Under the pieces are notes generated by a model, which worked only from the letters and a program-made list of their open reading frames with translations, did not search any database and had not been told where the DNA came from. Positions 19,864 through 28,872 of a stretch of 64,000 nt of DNA are shown here, piece after piece. The stretch's first letter is position 1. Each line of letters starts with the position of its first letter. A program made the translations under genes and the position numbers. This DNA comes from Gracilaria domingensis (Eukaryota > Rhodophyta > Florideophyceae > Gracilariales > Gracilariaceae). The stretch is from NCBI GenBank assembly GCA_022539475.1, contig VCMS01000139.1, forward strand, positions 124,001 to 188,000, given 5' to 3'.

Positions 19864-20469
19864 TTAGACAATAACCTTTGACGCCATGATGATGCCAATG
19901 ATGACGCCGAACAACCCCAGGGCAGATGCAAAGATCTCGACGATGAGAATCTTGACGAAAAGAGAAGCATTTTGAGCATCGGAGAGAGCGCAAGAAGAAC
20001 CGACGACGCCCACGCTCAAACCGCAAAACAGGTTTGACAAGCCGACAGTGGCGCCGGCAGCAAAAATGGCATATCCCGCGTACGCAGATGGCAAGCCAGT
20101 CTCAGACTCGACGATCTTGGCTTGCAAGATAATAGCCATGATGACACCATAAATAGCACAAGCTTCTGCGAAAATGACACTTACGAGATTCTTGCTACTG
20201 ATTCTTGGATGCTTGATGGCAGCGGAAAGAAGCGAGGTGCCGGTAATGAAAATGCCCCACGCAGAACCCAACACAGAAACACCGATGGAAAATACTACCC
20301 CGAGAGCACTCCAGAGGTAAGGCGATATTCCGCGAAAGAGATTGAAATAGTAACCGTAGCACGCTGGCATGAACCAGAACCACCAGCACGAGGCGAAGAT
20401 TGCTTCGCTGACGCTTGTTGAGACGACCAATGCCGTGGCATCGGTGGCATTAGAGACGGGTGTAGCCAT
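19864..20469 (-). CDS. V-type ATPase proteolipid subunit c'' (VMA16-like)
   Basis: 201 residues from ATG 20469. Several hydrophobic helices with two internally related proteolipid halves: [20 protein letters not shown], then [16 protein letters not shown] in the first half, and [21 protein letters not shown], then [19 protein letters not shown] in the second. The glutamates in FAEA and LIVEIF are the proton-carrying positions. An extra hydrophobic N-terminal helix containing [17 protein letters not shown] distinguishes c'' from c. It is part of the membrane Vo ring that pumps protons into vacuoles and endomembranes. Single exon. An E2F-like GCGCCAAA lies ~180 bp upstream (20646-20653). Confidence 0.93.
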   Translation of the reverse strand: MATPVSNATDATALVVSTSVSEAIFASCWWFWFMPACYGYYFNLFRGISPYLWSALGVVFSIGVSVLGSAWGIFITGTSLLSAAIKHPRISSKNLVSVIFAEACAIYGVIMAIILQAKIVESETGLPSAYAGYAIFAAGATVGLSNLFCGLSVGVVGSSCALSDAQNASLFVKILIVEIFASALGLFGVIIGIIMASKVIV

Positions 20470-22482
20470 TCTGGAAGGGATTCACGGCAAAAGGTCTCTC
20501 GCCGCGGAGATGGAGGTGGGTTCGCTTGGCGGGCGGTAGTGGTTTGGAGGTTTAATGAAGGGCGTTGAGGGAGAGTCGTTGGCCGCGTAGTTGCGATGGC
20601 GATGGGGTGGGCAAATAACGGATGCGTCTTATGCTAGTTTCGAAGGCGCCAAATTAGCCCATATTTTGAGAACCGCCCGACTTACACCGTTAATTCTCTA
20701 AACGTCCTGTCCCCTTCAATGATAATCATTCGATGCCATCGTGAAGTGAACTATGCCTACTCGTGAGGGGAAACAGTGACTTCTTAATGTGTAGATATAC
20801 GCGGAAGACACGACATTTTGCATCTTCGTCGATAAAGTGCAGTCGCTGGCAACATTCCACTTTACTGCAGGGGACTTCTTTGACCAGCTTCTGAGACGTA
20901 GCGGTCAATGGGGAGCTGCAATGAGAAACAAAGCAGGAGATGGTGCGAACCATGACCTTGCGCTTTCGAACGTAGTACCGAGAGTATATCTTACTTTGCG
21001 AGAATTCAAAGACATAGCTCATGCATGCAGGTATCCACTTCTGTGCCCAAAGGTTTTGGAAGCAGAATAGCAATCGCGCCCGTACTGCCAAAACAGTTAT
21101 AGGTCCAAGAACTGACAATGAAATAGTTTGCGTTATCTATTCTGCTGTTATGTCAACTATTAATGCGGTCTTTGGAATCGGACATGCGAAAGAAAGATCA
21201 TCGGGCAAAGAGGGGGACCACGATGGTGCCTACCACGCCCCTTCTTTCTTTTCGGAGATAAACAAAAGGTTTGATTCTCTAAAACTCGAATGCACAAGGC
21301 CAGTGATGAAGACTGAAGTAAGCACGAATATCGCTGTTCTAAGAACTCTCTGAGTGAGGACAAACACCAGAATTCGTTTTCGTTTTCTGGCTGAGAATCT
21401 ATTACATATCTTGGGAAAACCAAACGCAGAGTGTCGAGTTTAGGAAAATACTTCGTTCCTTTCTAGGAGGGAACCACTATCTTTACATGCTCTTCAGGCA
21501 GCTCCGTGGTATAAAATTCGTTTCTATCAGCCTGTTGATCCGCGTATCATAAATGCCCTTAACGCCCAGGACTGTTTGCAGTTGCACAGCCGACCCAATT
21601 TCGAATGTCAGATATATCGGTTATAAACAAGCAATGACTATGGACTCTGTCTTTTCGAATTCGTCTATGACGTAAATCAAAAATATGGAAACCGCATTCA
21701 AGAGCACGTCGATGGATAGATAACACAGTAGACTCGGATTCAGCGCGACTGTTCTAAACACATACAGCATCTTTTAACACTCTAGTATTCCGGTTTATAG
21801 CATATGATAGTACAATCAAGACGTAGATGAGATAATGCAATACTTCAAAAGAAAACAGGATATAGAAGCGGGGACAGCAGTAAAAGTAGAAGTCATTTTC
21901 TATTCTACAGCAAAAAGGTCGTTCTGTGAGGGTAACACAGCTACAAGATTGTAGTTAGTAGCAACGTTTTCGAGGGAAGCGTTGGCGTGACTGGGGGCTG
22001 TGCGCAAACCCCACGCGGTACAGATAAAAGACGCACAGGCGCTCAATAGAAGAGAAGAAGAAGAGCAAAAAGACTTTACGATAAAGGAGCAGACCGGAAT
22101 CCTGTGCACTGTGTAGATGGAGAATATCCGGAGAATGTATCCACGTCCAGTGAAGCGACTGCGTTTCTGTTTTCTACGATCAAGAGGATCCGTATGCCAG
22201 CCACCTTCTAATGTTTCAGATGTCCCGACGTTTGTGTTTACCTGCTCTAAGTGATCGACAGGGTCTAGCTGTTAAGACGATAATTAGAAAATGGCCTTCA
22301 AAGGTTTTGGCCTTCCTAGTGAGAGAACGTTTCTTTCAACAGAAACGATCTGTAGCACGCCGGAATTAGGCTGTTACACCCATAAACAGAGAGAGAGAAT
22401 GTTTCAGAGAATCAGATAGGAGCTCGATAGACGTGATCACGAGGAACGCTTTGCACTTAGTTCTAGTTGAACTAGTGTGCTT
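20470..22482. other. Intergenic, possible decayed membrane-protein gene
   Basis: No intact gene. Minus-strand fragments near 21900-21600 encode hydrophobic stretches in two frames (FYILFSFEVLHYLIYVLIVL, then YLSIDVLLNAVSIFLIYVID), which could be remains or exons of a multi-span membrane protein, but I cannot identify it. A dispersed repeat lies at 22353-22400. Confidence 0.3.
22353..22400 (+). repeat. Dispersed ~45-bp repeat with (GA)n tail, copy 2
   Basis: Partner of 10589-10638, with the same 22-base acccataaacagagagagaga core. Confidence 0.6.
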
Positions 22483-22740
22483 CCTTCTTCTTCTTTAATG
22501 CGGACAACAACCTGTAATGCCCACGTGGAGGTAGAACTTTCGTCCAAGAAAATTCTCTCTCGTCAGAAAGGCCAACAACCCATGCGGGTGTTGTCTAATC
22601 AGTTCTTGAAGACGCAGATTTCGTGCCGCTAATGGGGAGAGTGTTTCTAGGCGAGAGACAGCGACCAAGACGAGTTATATACCGTTTCTATTCGCGCGCA
22701 AAGTTGCGATGCGGTGAAGATTATCATCGGAATACTGCTT
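22483..22740 (-). mobile_element. LINE 3'-end fragment (old copy)
   Basis: The reverse complement encodes IRQHPHGLLAFLTRENFL and ends GTTGTCCGCATTAAAGAAGAAGAAG, matching the 3' end of the LINE at 24093-26345 (IRQHPHRLLAFLTRENFL and the same GAA-rich tail). Upstream the match fades, with stops and indels to about 22740, so this is an older, 5'-truncated relic. Confidence 0.8.
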
Positions 22741-24079
22741 CAAGCTGTTACAGACACTAGCTGCCTCGCAACGTCTAAACTATCGGTCCAAGATTGCGCT
22801 CCAAGCCAAAGTTGCCGCCGATCGTACAACACGCAGTATTCACTCTGAGGTCACACTGATCGATTTTAGACGCTTCGATTATCGCCACAGACTGAACTCT
22901 TAGTCCGGGAGATGAATGTGTTTCGAACCATTTACCTCCAGGCAAATAGTAGCACAAGTCTGCATGCACATGGAGCAGTTCCCGCTGAGAGCTTTGGAAC
23001 AAGTAGAAGAATACAACACTCCATCCGGAGACCTATATAAATGCAGGGGTCGAAGGTGGCCGCGGTTCCTCACAAGGTCGTGATGATCCAGTAAAGTGAT
23101 GTCCGGGGACTGTCGCTTGGTCCAGCGTTTTAAAGGCCGTGGAGTGGAGTGCGGAGCGCTATCCCGTGTAGGTGCCATGGTCATCGTCATAGCACCACCA
23201 CCATAACGGCCGATGATCAGATGCCATGTTCGCCAGAACGCTCTCTCCCAGTGTTTTTCCGCCACTTTCACATCTCTCGAGGGGGTGAGATGGAGGTCGT
23301 GCAGCCAGACCGGGCATCGGAAGCTCAGTCGCACTGGGGAGGTGGGGACGAGCTTCTGACGAACTTGGTCATACACCTTCTCTGGGACCTAGGGATACTT
23401 AGAGCCTTCCAATAACTCCGGGTCGGGATGTGCAAAGAGTAAGGTGAAGCGTTTGCACCGATGACCTTAGGCCGAAACCTAGCGAAGATGCGGCAAACAG
23501 AGTGGGGTGCCAGCATCAAGGACCATTTCCCCGACTACATTGTACCATGCCAAGGGAGAGTCAGGTTTGCCCCAAGGGGGCCAGGATCACCGATCAAGAG
23601 TTTTCCTCTGGATGTTGGGGGCGACATCTTTGTCGATCGCAGTTTCGGGCGAAAGTTGTGGCTTTTATAGAGTTCGGTGGTGAAAGATGACACAGGATAG
23701 TCCTCTTCTGATATGCTGCCGTTCACCCATCGAGCATGTCCGACCGGGAACGACTTTGCAATTTGATGCAGTGGAATGGTAACACGGGAAATGCAGCGAC
23801 ATCACAGAGGTACGTTAAGTATGCCCACAACATGATTGCGTCAGTGTGCATTCTTAGACATTAATGCGAACTACTGATGTAATATACGCGTTGGCAGAGA
23901 TGGAGAGGGTATTCCTGGTGTACGTTGAACGTACATGGCCGGAAACGGTCATTTTAACTATTATGTACGAAGGGAACATGGAAATGAAGTTGTGTCGCCT
24001 TGTAGACGACATGGAATCATTTCCGGAGATGAAGTCGTGTCACCTTGTTCGCAAAATCGAATTGGTTGACCTCTTCCAG
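22741..24079. other. Gene-free stretch
   Basis: A 158-codon minus-strand ORF (23376-22900) and several short ORFs have no recognisable motif. A short tandem duplication (atgaagt(t/c)gtgtc(g/a)ccttgt) lies at about 23983-24047. Confidence 0.4.
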
Positions 24080-24092
24080 GTGTACCTAGCTT
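24080..24092. repeat. Target-site duplication, left copy
   Basis: gtgtacctagctt here and gtgtacctggctt at 26346-26358 flank the LINE, with one mismatch over 13 bp. Confidence 0.85.
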
Positions 24093-26345
24093 AAGCCTAT
24101 GACTGCGTCTCACACCACTTGTTACTCACGAAGTTGGGGGTCATGGGATGCCCGGCCGTCGTGTGGCACTGGATTCGAAGTTTCGTCATGGATAGACAAT
24201 GGCAATGCAGATGGGGTTCCAACACAACGAGAAATAGATTGGTCCCACAAGGGCTTCCTCAGGGAGGAACTCTCTCCCCCGGATTGTGGATTGCATACAT
24301 ATACGACCTGCCCGCAAGGATTCAAATCAAAGAAAGCTCAACACAACTGAAACTCTTCGCTGACGACACAGTTATGTGGGTATCGGAATCCTCACCGGAA
24401 GAATGCAAAAAGAAACTCCAACGCGCTTTGGACGAACTATCTAAATACTGTCGGGAAAATGACATTACGATGAATCCAAGCAAAACGGTCGTTGTCCCAT
24501 TTACTCTCACAAACTGGAGAACACACGCGGGCAAATATACGCTGAACATAGATGGACATGATCTAAACCCCAGCGAGCGCGCGAAATTTCTAGGCGTCAT
24601 ACTTGATTCACGGCTCAGCTTTAGAGCACATATAGACAACGTTGTCCAAAAGTACAAACACAGGAACAGGGTCATGAGATCTCTCACCGGGAAATCATGG
24701 GGATCGGACTGGAAAACAATCGGGATAGTACGAAACGGATTTGCGGAGCCAATAGCAACATATGCAGCTGGTACAGTAGTTCCAAACGCAACCAAGACAG
24801 CCATACAAGCCTTAGAACGCGTAAGGAACGAAGCAATTCGAATTCAAACGAGATGTATCGCATCGACGCCAATTGAAAGACTACGCCACCTTGTACAACT
24901 CCAACCCATGACTACCTTCGGAGAAGAAAAAGCAGCGCTGCTTTTCGAAAGAGCGCAACGTAACCACGCTACAACACCGCTAAAGCAATCGCTTCTGACG
25001 GTGACAACTAGCAGAGTTCGTAAGAAACGACCAACGTTGAAAAGGCTCGCACAAAAATACCTAGCTGAACACAACCTACTCCAACTACCAAGAACACCCC
25101 TTCCAATTGAAATGGGATTAATACACCTTGCCAAAGTCACTTTCCTCATTGCACGGTGCTCAAAGGACGATCCACCAAGCTTTCAAAAACGCCAAGCGGA
25201 GGAACTTATCCAAAGCCTACCAAAAGGAGAACTTGATATTTGGTGCGATGGCTCAGTAGGGCCCTACTGCAGCAATGACCGTAGAAGCAGAAGAGCTGCT
25301 GTCGAATGGGATCCCGGGTGGTATTGCGGAACTGTGCACTATTGCAACGAGCAGAGCAACCATAATACTGTGAAGCGCTTTGTGCAACGGACAGGATCAC
25401 AGCCATCTCTATGGATTCAGTACGACGACGGGTTCGAAATGGCGTACCAGCTGAGCACAGAGTGCGACAGGGTAACTGATGATGAAGGAGACCATCTTGA
25501 AATTCGATTCCTCACTACCACCACAGTTGGCTCAGCAGCCTTTGAAATATGGAGGGCAGATGGCACACTGATGAAACAGCAAGCCATCGCCGCAGGGGTT
25601 AACGTGTGCTCCTACACCACTGAAATCCTTGCAATGCTTGCCGCACTGGAACAAATTCCTGAACACTTCGAAGGAATTTTACGAATCTTCACCGACTCTC
25701 AGTCGATTGTCCTCGCTTTGCAAGGAAGCTTGCGGAAGCAATCTTACTACCTCCAAAAACTGGCAAGATTACTTCACTCTATCAGCAGACGATGCAAAGT
25801 ATATGTCGTTTGGATTCCCGGCCACTGCGGGATAATACGGAACGAGCGTGTAGATTCTGTAGCAAAAGCCGGCCTTGAGCTTCCGATACTGGAACAGATA
25901 GAGGTGAAGATCGATTTCCTGGATGCAAAGGCACAAATAGTGAGCAAAGTGAAGACGAAACCACTCCTTGCAGAAGCTCCAGATTTGTTTGCGAATGAGC
26001 AATGCATGCGAAAGGCAGAAGTGACACTGGCGCAGCTCTACACTGGACATGTTGCAGGTCTTCATCCAGTCGCATCATATCTTAATGGTAGAACTGAACG
26101 GTGCACATGCGGCACAAACGTCAAACGGGATGCAGACCACGTAGTCCTGCGCTGTCCCTTGACAAATGCCACACGTCGAGAAACACTTCCACCTGTAGCT
26201 GAGCGTCAAAACCTTACTCTTCCCGACGTGATTAGACAACACCCACATAGATTGTTGGCCTTCCTGACGAGAGAAAACTTCCTGTAAGGATAGTTTTACT
26301 ACATCCTAGAAATTAGAGGATGTTGTCCGCATTAAAGAAGAAGAA
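24093..26345 (+). mobile_element. 5'-truncated LINE (non-LTR retrotransposon) with GAA-rich tail
   Basis: The insertion starts inside the reverse-transcriptase palm (AYDCVSHHLLLTKL) and ends after the ORF with attaaagaagaagaag. It is flanked by a 13-bp target duplication. This is the expected product of target-primed reverse transcription that stopped early. The endonuclease and the N-terminal RT are absent, so the copy is not autonomous. The nearly intact duplication and the long open frame point to a recent insertion. Confidence 0.92.
24095..26287 (+). CDS. LINE ORF2 C-terminal part: partial RT plus RNase H (5'-truncated)
   Basis: The open frame runs from the element's first codons to a TAA at 26287, about 730 residues, with no native start. 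RT motifs: QGLPQGGTLSP, then FADDTVMW (the catalytic DD), then the KTVVVPF and KFLGVILD blocks. RNase H residues: D in IWCDGSVG, E in SYTTEILAM, D in FTDSQSIVLAL and D in NERVDSVAK, with WIPGHCGI between the last two. A zinc-knuckle-like CTCGTNVKRDADHVVLRC follows near the C-terminus, as in many LINEs. The RNase H domain is unusual: about 125 residues separate the first Asp from the Glu, against about 40 normally. No internal stops. Confidence 0.9.
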   Translation, partial: AYDCVSHHLLLTKLGVMGCPAVVWHWIRSFVMDRQWQCRWGSNTTRNRLVPQGLPQGGTLSPGLWIAYIYDLPARIQIKESSTQLKLFADDTVMWVSESSPEECKKKLQRALDELSKYCRENDITMNPSKTVVVPFTLTNWRTHAGKYTLNIDGHDLNPSERAKFLGVILDSRLSFRAHIDNVVQKYKHRNRVMRSLTGKSWGSDWKTIGIVRNGFAEPIATYAAGTVVPNATKTAIQALERVRNEAIRIQTRCIASTPIERLRHLVQLQPMTTFGEEKAALLFERAQRNHATTPLKQSLLTVTTSRVRKKRPTLKRLAQKYLAEHNLLQLPRTPLPIEMGLIHLAKVTFLIARCSKDDPPSFQKRQAEELIQSLPKGELDIWCDGSVGPYCSNDRRSRRAAVEWDPGWYCGTVHYCNEQSNHNTVKRFVQRTGSQPSLWIQYDDGFEMAYQLSTECDRVTDDEGDHLEIRFLTTTTVGSAAFEIWRADGTLMKQQAIAAGVNVCSYTTEILAMLAALEQIPEHFEGILRIFTDSQSIVLALQGSLRKQSYYLQKLARLLHSISRRCKVYVVWIPGHCGIIRNERVDSVAKAGLELPILEQIEVKIDFLDAKAQIVSKVKTKPLLAEAPDLFANEQCMRKAEVTLAQLYTGHVAGLHPVASYLNGRTERCTCGTNVKRDADHVVLRCPLTNATRRETLPPVAERQNLTLPDVIRQHPHRLLAFLTRENFL

Positions 26346-26995
26346 GTGTACCTGGCTTCTCTTGTTTTCAAGGAAGCGAGACGGACTTGCCACGAGCCGC
26401 CAACGGAGGCCCACAATTTTCGCTTTCAACGTGGTACCGTCGTGAACTCATGCACCTGCTCAGCGTTTCATGCAAGAGAACTCATTTCTTGTTTCCTTAT
26501 CCCACTGGAAACCATGGAGCCTTTTGTCCGACCGTTTCGGCCGTTGCACGAAACGCGCACTGCTAAACTCTTGTCTCATCCATGTATAACGAAATAGATC
26601 CCTAACTGTTGAAAGGTATGACCTGCAGCATAGGAAGGGATGACCTCGGATTTGGCCCGCCAGGATACTCGTCGCAGTACGCAGAAATGCGGTTTAAAAG
26701 AAGTAACGTCACTCTTAATCATTCTGCGATGGCCTCAACAAGCACGTGAACATCTCAGAAGGCATTTCGGAGACCTCACTGGCACCTCAATCAATGGGCC
26801 GCATCTGGCCCAGAGAGCGAGAAACCCATACTGTACACATCATTCCTCTACTCCTCGGCACTTCGAGTCCACACCTTGCTCCGACTCCATTGTTCCTATA
26901 AAGGTTGGCTCTCATTCAATGTCTCTGCAACTAAGCGAGCGGACGTCAGCGCTGGTTTTTGGTGATTTGTACTCCCTGCTTCAGGTTGTGACAAA
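26346..26995. other. Right target-site duplication (26346-26358) and GH16 upstream region
   Basis: Contains the right copy of the LINE target duplication and the upstream region of the GH16 gene. No gene seen. Confidence 0.5.
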
Positions 26996-27894
26996 ATGTT
27001 TCGTCCAGTGCGCGAACCGAACAAGACTCCTCCCCGAATTGATCCCGGTCGTGGATACCGATGGGTTCAGGACTGGGAAATGTCCGATGAGTTTGAGTCA
27101 GTTTCCAGGATAATCCCATGGAAACGTCGGAACAGGTGGGAAATCGGACATCCTCAATGGCTGGGTCGAAAACCGTCATTCTTCAAAGAGGAAAACGTGG
27201 AAGTAAGAAACGGAAGAATGTTGATTCACGCCAGAGAAGATAGAGCTCCAAGAGGGTACCCCGAAGGTTATGGAAAGTTTTCATCAGCATTTGTGCGTAC
27301 CAAGAAAACAAGATTGTACGGCTACTTTGAAATCTTCTGCACGCTGATGGACAGCAGAATGTCAAGCGCGTTCTGGCTCGCCCGAAATACCCCAGAGTTA
27401 TGGACGGAGATCGACGTATTCGAATACTCCACGTCAGACACGAGACAAGGAACTCCCTTCAGTCACCTTTTTAACACAAACTATCATATCCACCGTCACC
27501 CGCGAGGAGTAAGATACAATGATCCTGGTGTGTATGATGCCGGACGTGATCTGAGTAAAGAACCAATCAAAGCTGCGTTAGACTGGCGCGAAGACAGGAT
27601 TGTGTGGTACCTTAACGACAGAGAGGTACGACGAGAGAAGAACAGACATCATCATCAACCACTTCATGTGCAACTGGACTCTGAGTCTTTTCCGAATTGG
27701 TTCGGTCTTCCTGAAACTGGTGGGCCGCACAGGAACAACCTACCCAACGCATTCCAAATCCACTACGTGCGCACGTGGTATAGGTAAGTTTTGACTGCAA
27801 GGTTGTTTGATTAAGCTGTTCTGAATGTACTAACTGCGCGTTGTGGTGATGCGGTCTTGTTTGCGCATCTGACAGACAACAAAGGTTCCGCTAG
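26996..27894 (+). CDS. GH16 family glycoside hydrolase (catalytic residues intact), two exons
   Basis: Exon 1 26996-27783, intron 27784-27875 (GTAAGT, TACTAAC, GACAG), exon 2 27876-27894; 268 residues. Reading through the donor would instead stop immediately after WYR, so both forms are nearly equal. A jelly-roll GH16 domain covers almost the whole protein: SDEFES near residue 30, KEENVEVRNGRMLI, TRLYGYFEIFC, SSAFWLARN, the catalytic motif EIDVFE (nucleophile and acid/base Glu, residues ~140-145), AALDWREDRIVWYLND and a C-terminal HYVRTWY. The AFW...EIDVFE arrangement resembles agarase/carrageenase-type GH16 and not plant XTH. No signal peptide is visible, so an upstream exon may be missing. 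It converges with PTH2, the two stops lying 27 bp apart. Confidence 0.85.
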
Positions 27895-27921
27895 CTCGAC
27901 TGGTAGGTGGCACGTGTAGGG

Positions 27922-28541
27922 TCAAAGAAGTCTGAGCTTTCCAGTGACTTGATTAACCAAACTGACGGGACCCGGGCCAACTGCAAGAACGGTCATGGTT
28001 CCCTACAGATATTTTCGACACGGGTATGTGAGAAACACTGGGATACAAAGGAATTAACTGGCGAACATAAACGAATAAAAGTTCAACTTACTGATGCGAT
28101 CTGTGTTCTTCCAGCATCAAACACCATGTAGGTGGGTAGGCCAAGTTTCGACGCACGATTGCGTAACATTTCAGCCTCCCTCTGCGAGGCGATCTGCACG
28201 GCGATCTTAGGCTGCGCGTTGCGTTCCCAGACTGCCAGGGCAGTCGGGGTGCGTCTCGCCGCCGCCTTGTAGGCGCCCAAAGTAGCGTGACCAACCTGCG
28301 CAGCAATCTTGCCCTTCTTCATCTTGAGATCGGTGCGCACGCAAAAGACGAGCTTATGCTCCTCGTTGGCGCGCGCGTACGAGGCCGGCACAAAGCCGGG
28401 GTCGTCGTCGTCGCTGTCATAGTCGGGCAGCTTCGCCAGACGGCGGTGAAAAACATGCTTGGTGAGGAAGCCGAGCGCAAAACCGGCGGCCAGCGCGACG
28501 GCGCCGGTGGTCCCGTCGCGAGCCGTGAGATCGGGGAGCAT
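27922..28541 (-). CDS. PTRH2: Peptidyl-tRNA hydrolase 2, membrane-anchored, two exons
   Basis: Exon 1 ends at 28092, intron 28091-28003 (89 nt; GTAAGT...CTGTAG), exon 2 28002-27922. From ATG 28541 the protein has ~177 residues: a hydrophobic anchor (GAVALAAGFALGFL) near the N-terminus, an acidic linker, then the PTH2 domain with HKLVFCVRTDLKMKKGKIAAQ, VGHATLGAYKAA and, joined across the splice, GRTQIASG...VLAVGPGPVSLV...VTGKLRLL. This layout matches PTRH2 of the mitochondrial outer membrane, which cleaves peptidyl-tRNA. In-frame ATGs at 28625 and 28754 would add an Arg/Ala-rich leader read through a GC island; I judge 28541 more likely. It is head-to-head with the fusion enzyme at 28873. Confidence 0.9.
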
Positions 28542-28872
28542 GTCGGCGGGCGAAAGCGCGCAGCGCGGCACGGCGTGTGCGCGGCGGTCTGCGCGCGCGG
28601 CGGGCAGCCGCCAGGCGAAGGACATGAGGCTGACGGGCGCGAGGGCGCGCGGCGAAGGCGCGCGGCGAGCACAGTCGCGCGCGAAACACGCGCCCACGTT
28701 GCAGGCGGCGCGCGCGCACGCGTGGCGCGCGCGCGACGCGCGCACGACGCGCATCGCTGCGATGAGCACCGGCTGGCGCTCTCGTCGCGGAGACCGCGAA
28801 TCGGTCGACTTGGCGTCGCGACTGAGTGGCGTTCGTCATGATGCGCCTCTGCCCGCCGGTGGCACCCGCCTC
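28542..28872. promoter_or_regulatory. GC-rich bidirectional promoter island
   Basis: Extremely GC- and CGCG-rich DNA between the divergent PTH2 and dehydrogenase-acetyltransferase genes. Long overlapping ORFs here are compositional. Confidence 0.5.

Noticed and set aside
22900-23376. 158-codon minus-strand ORF
   Set aside because: No family signal; the neighbouring DNA is repeat debris.
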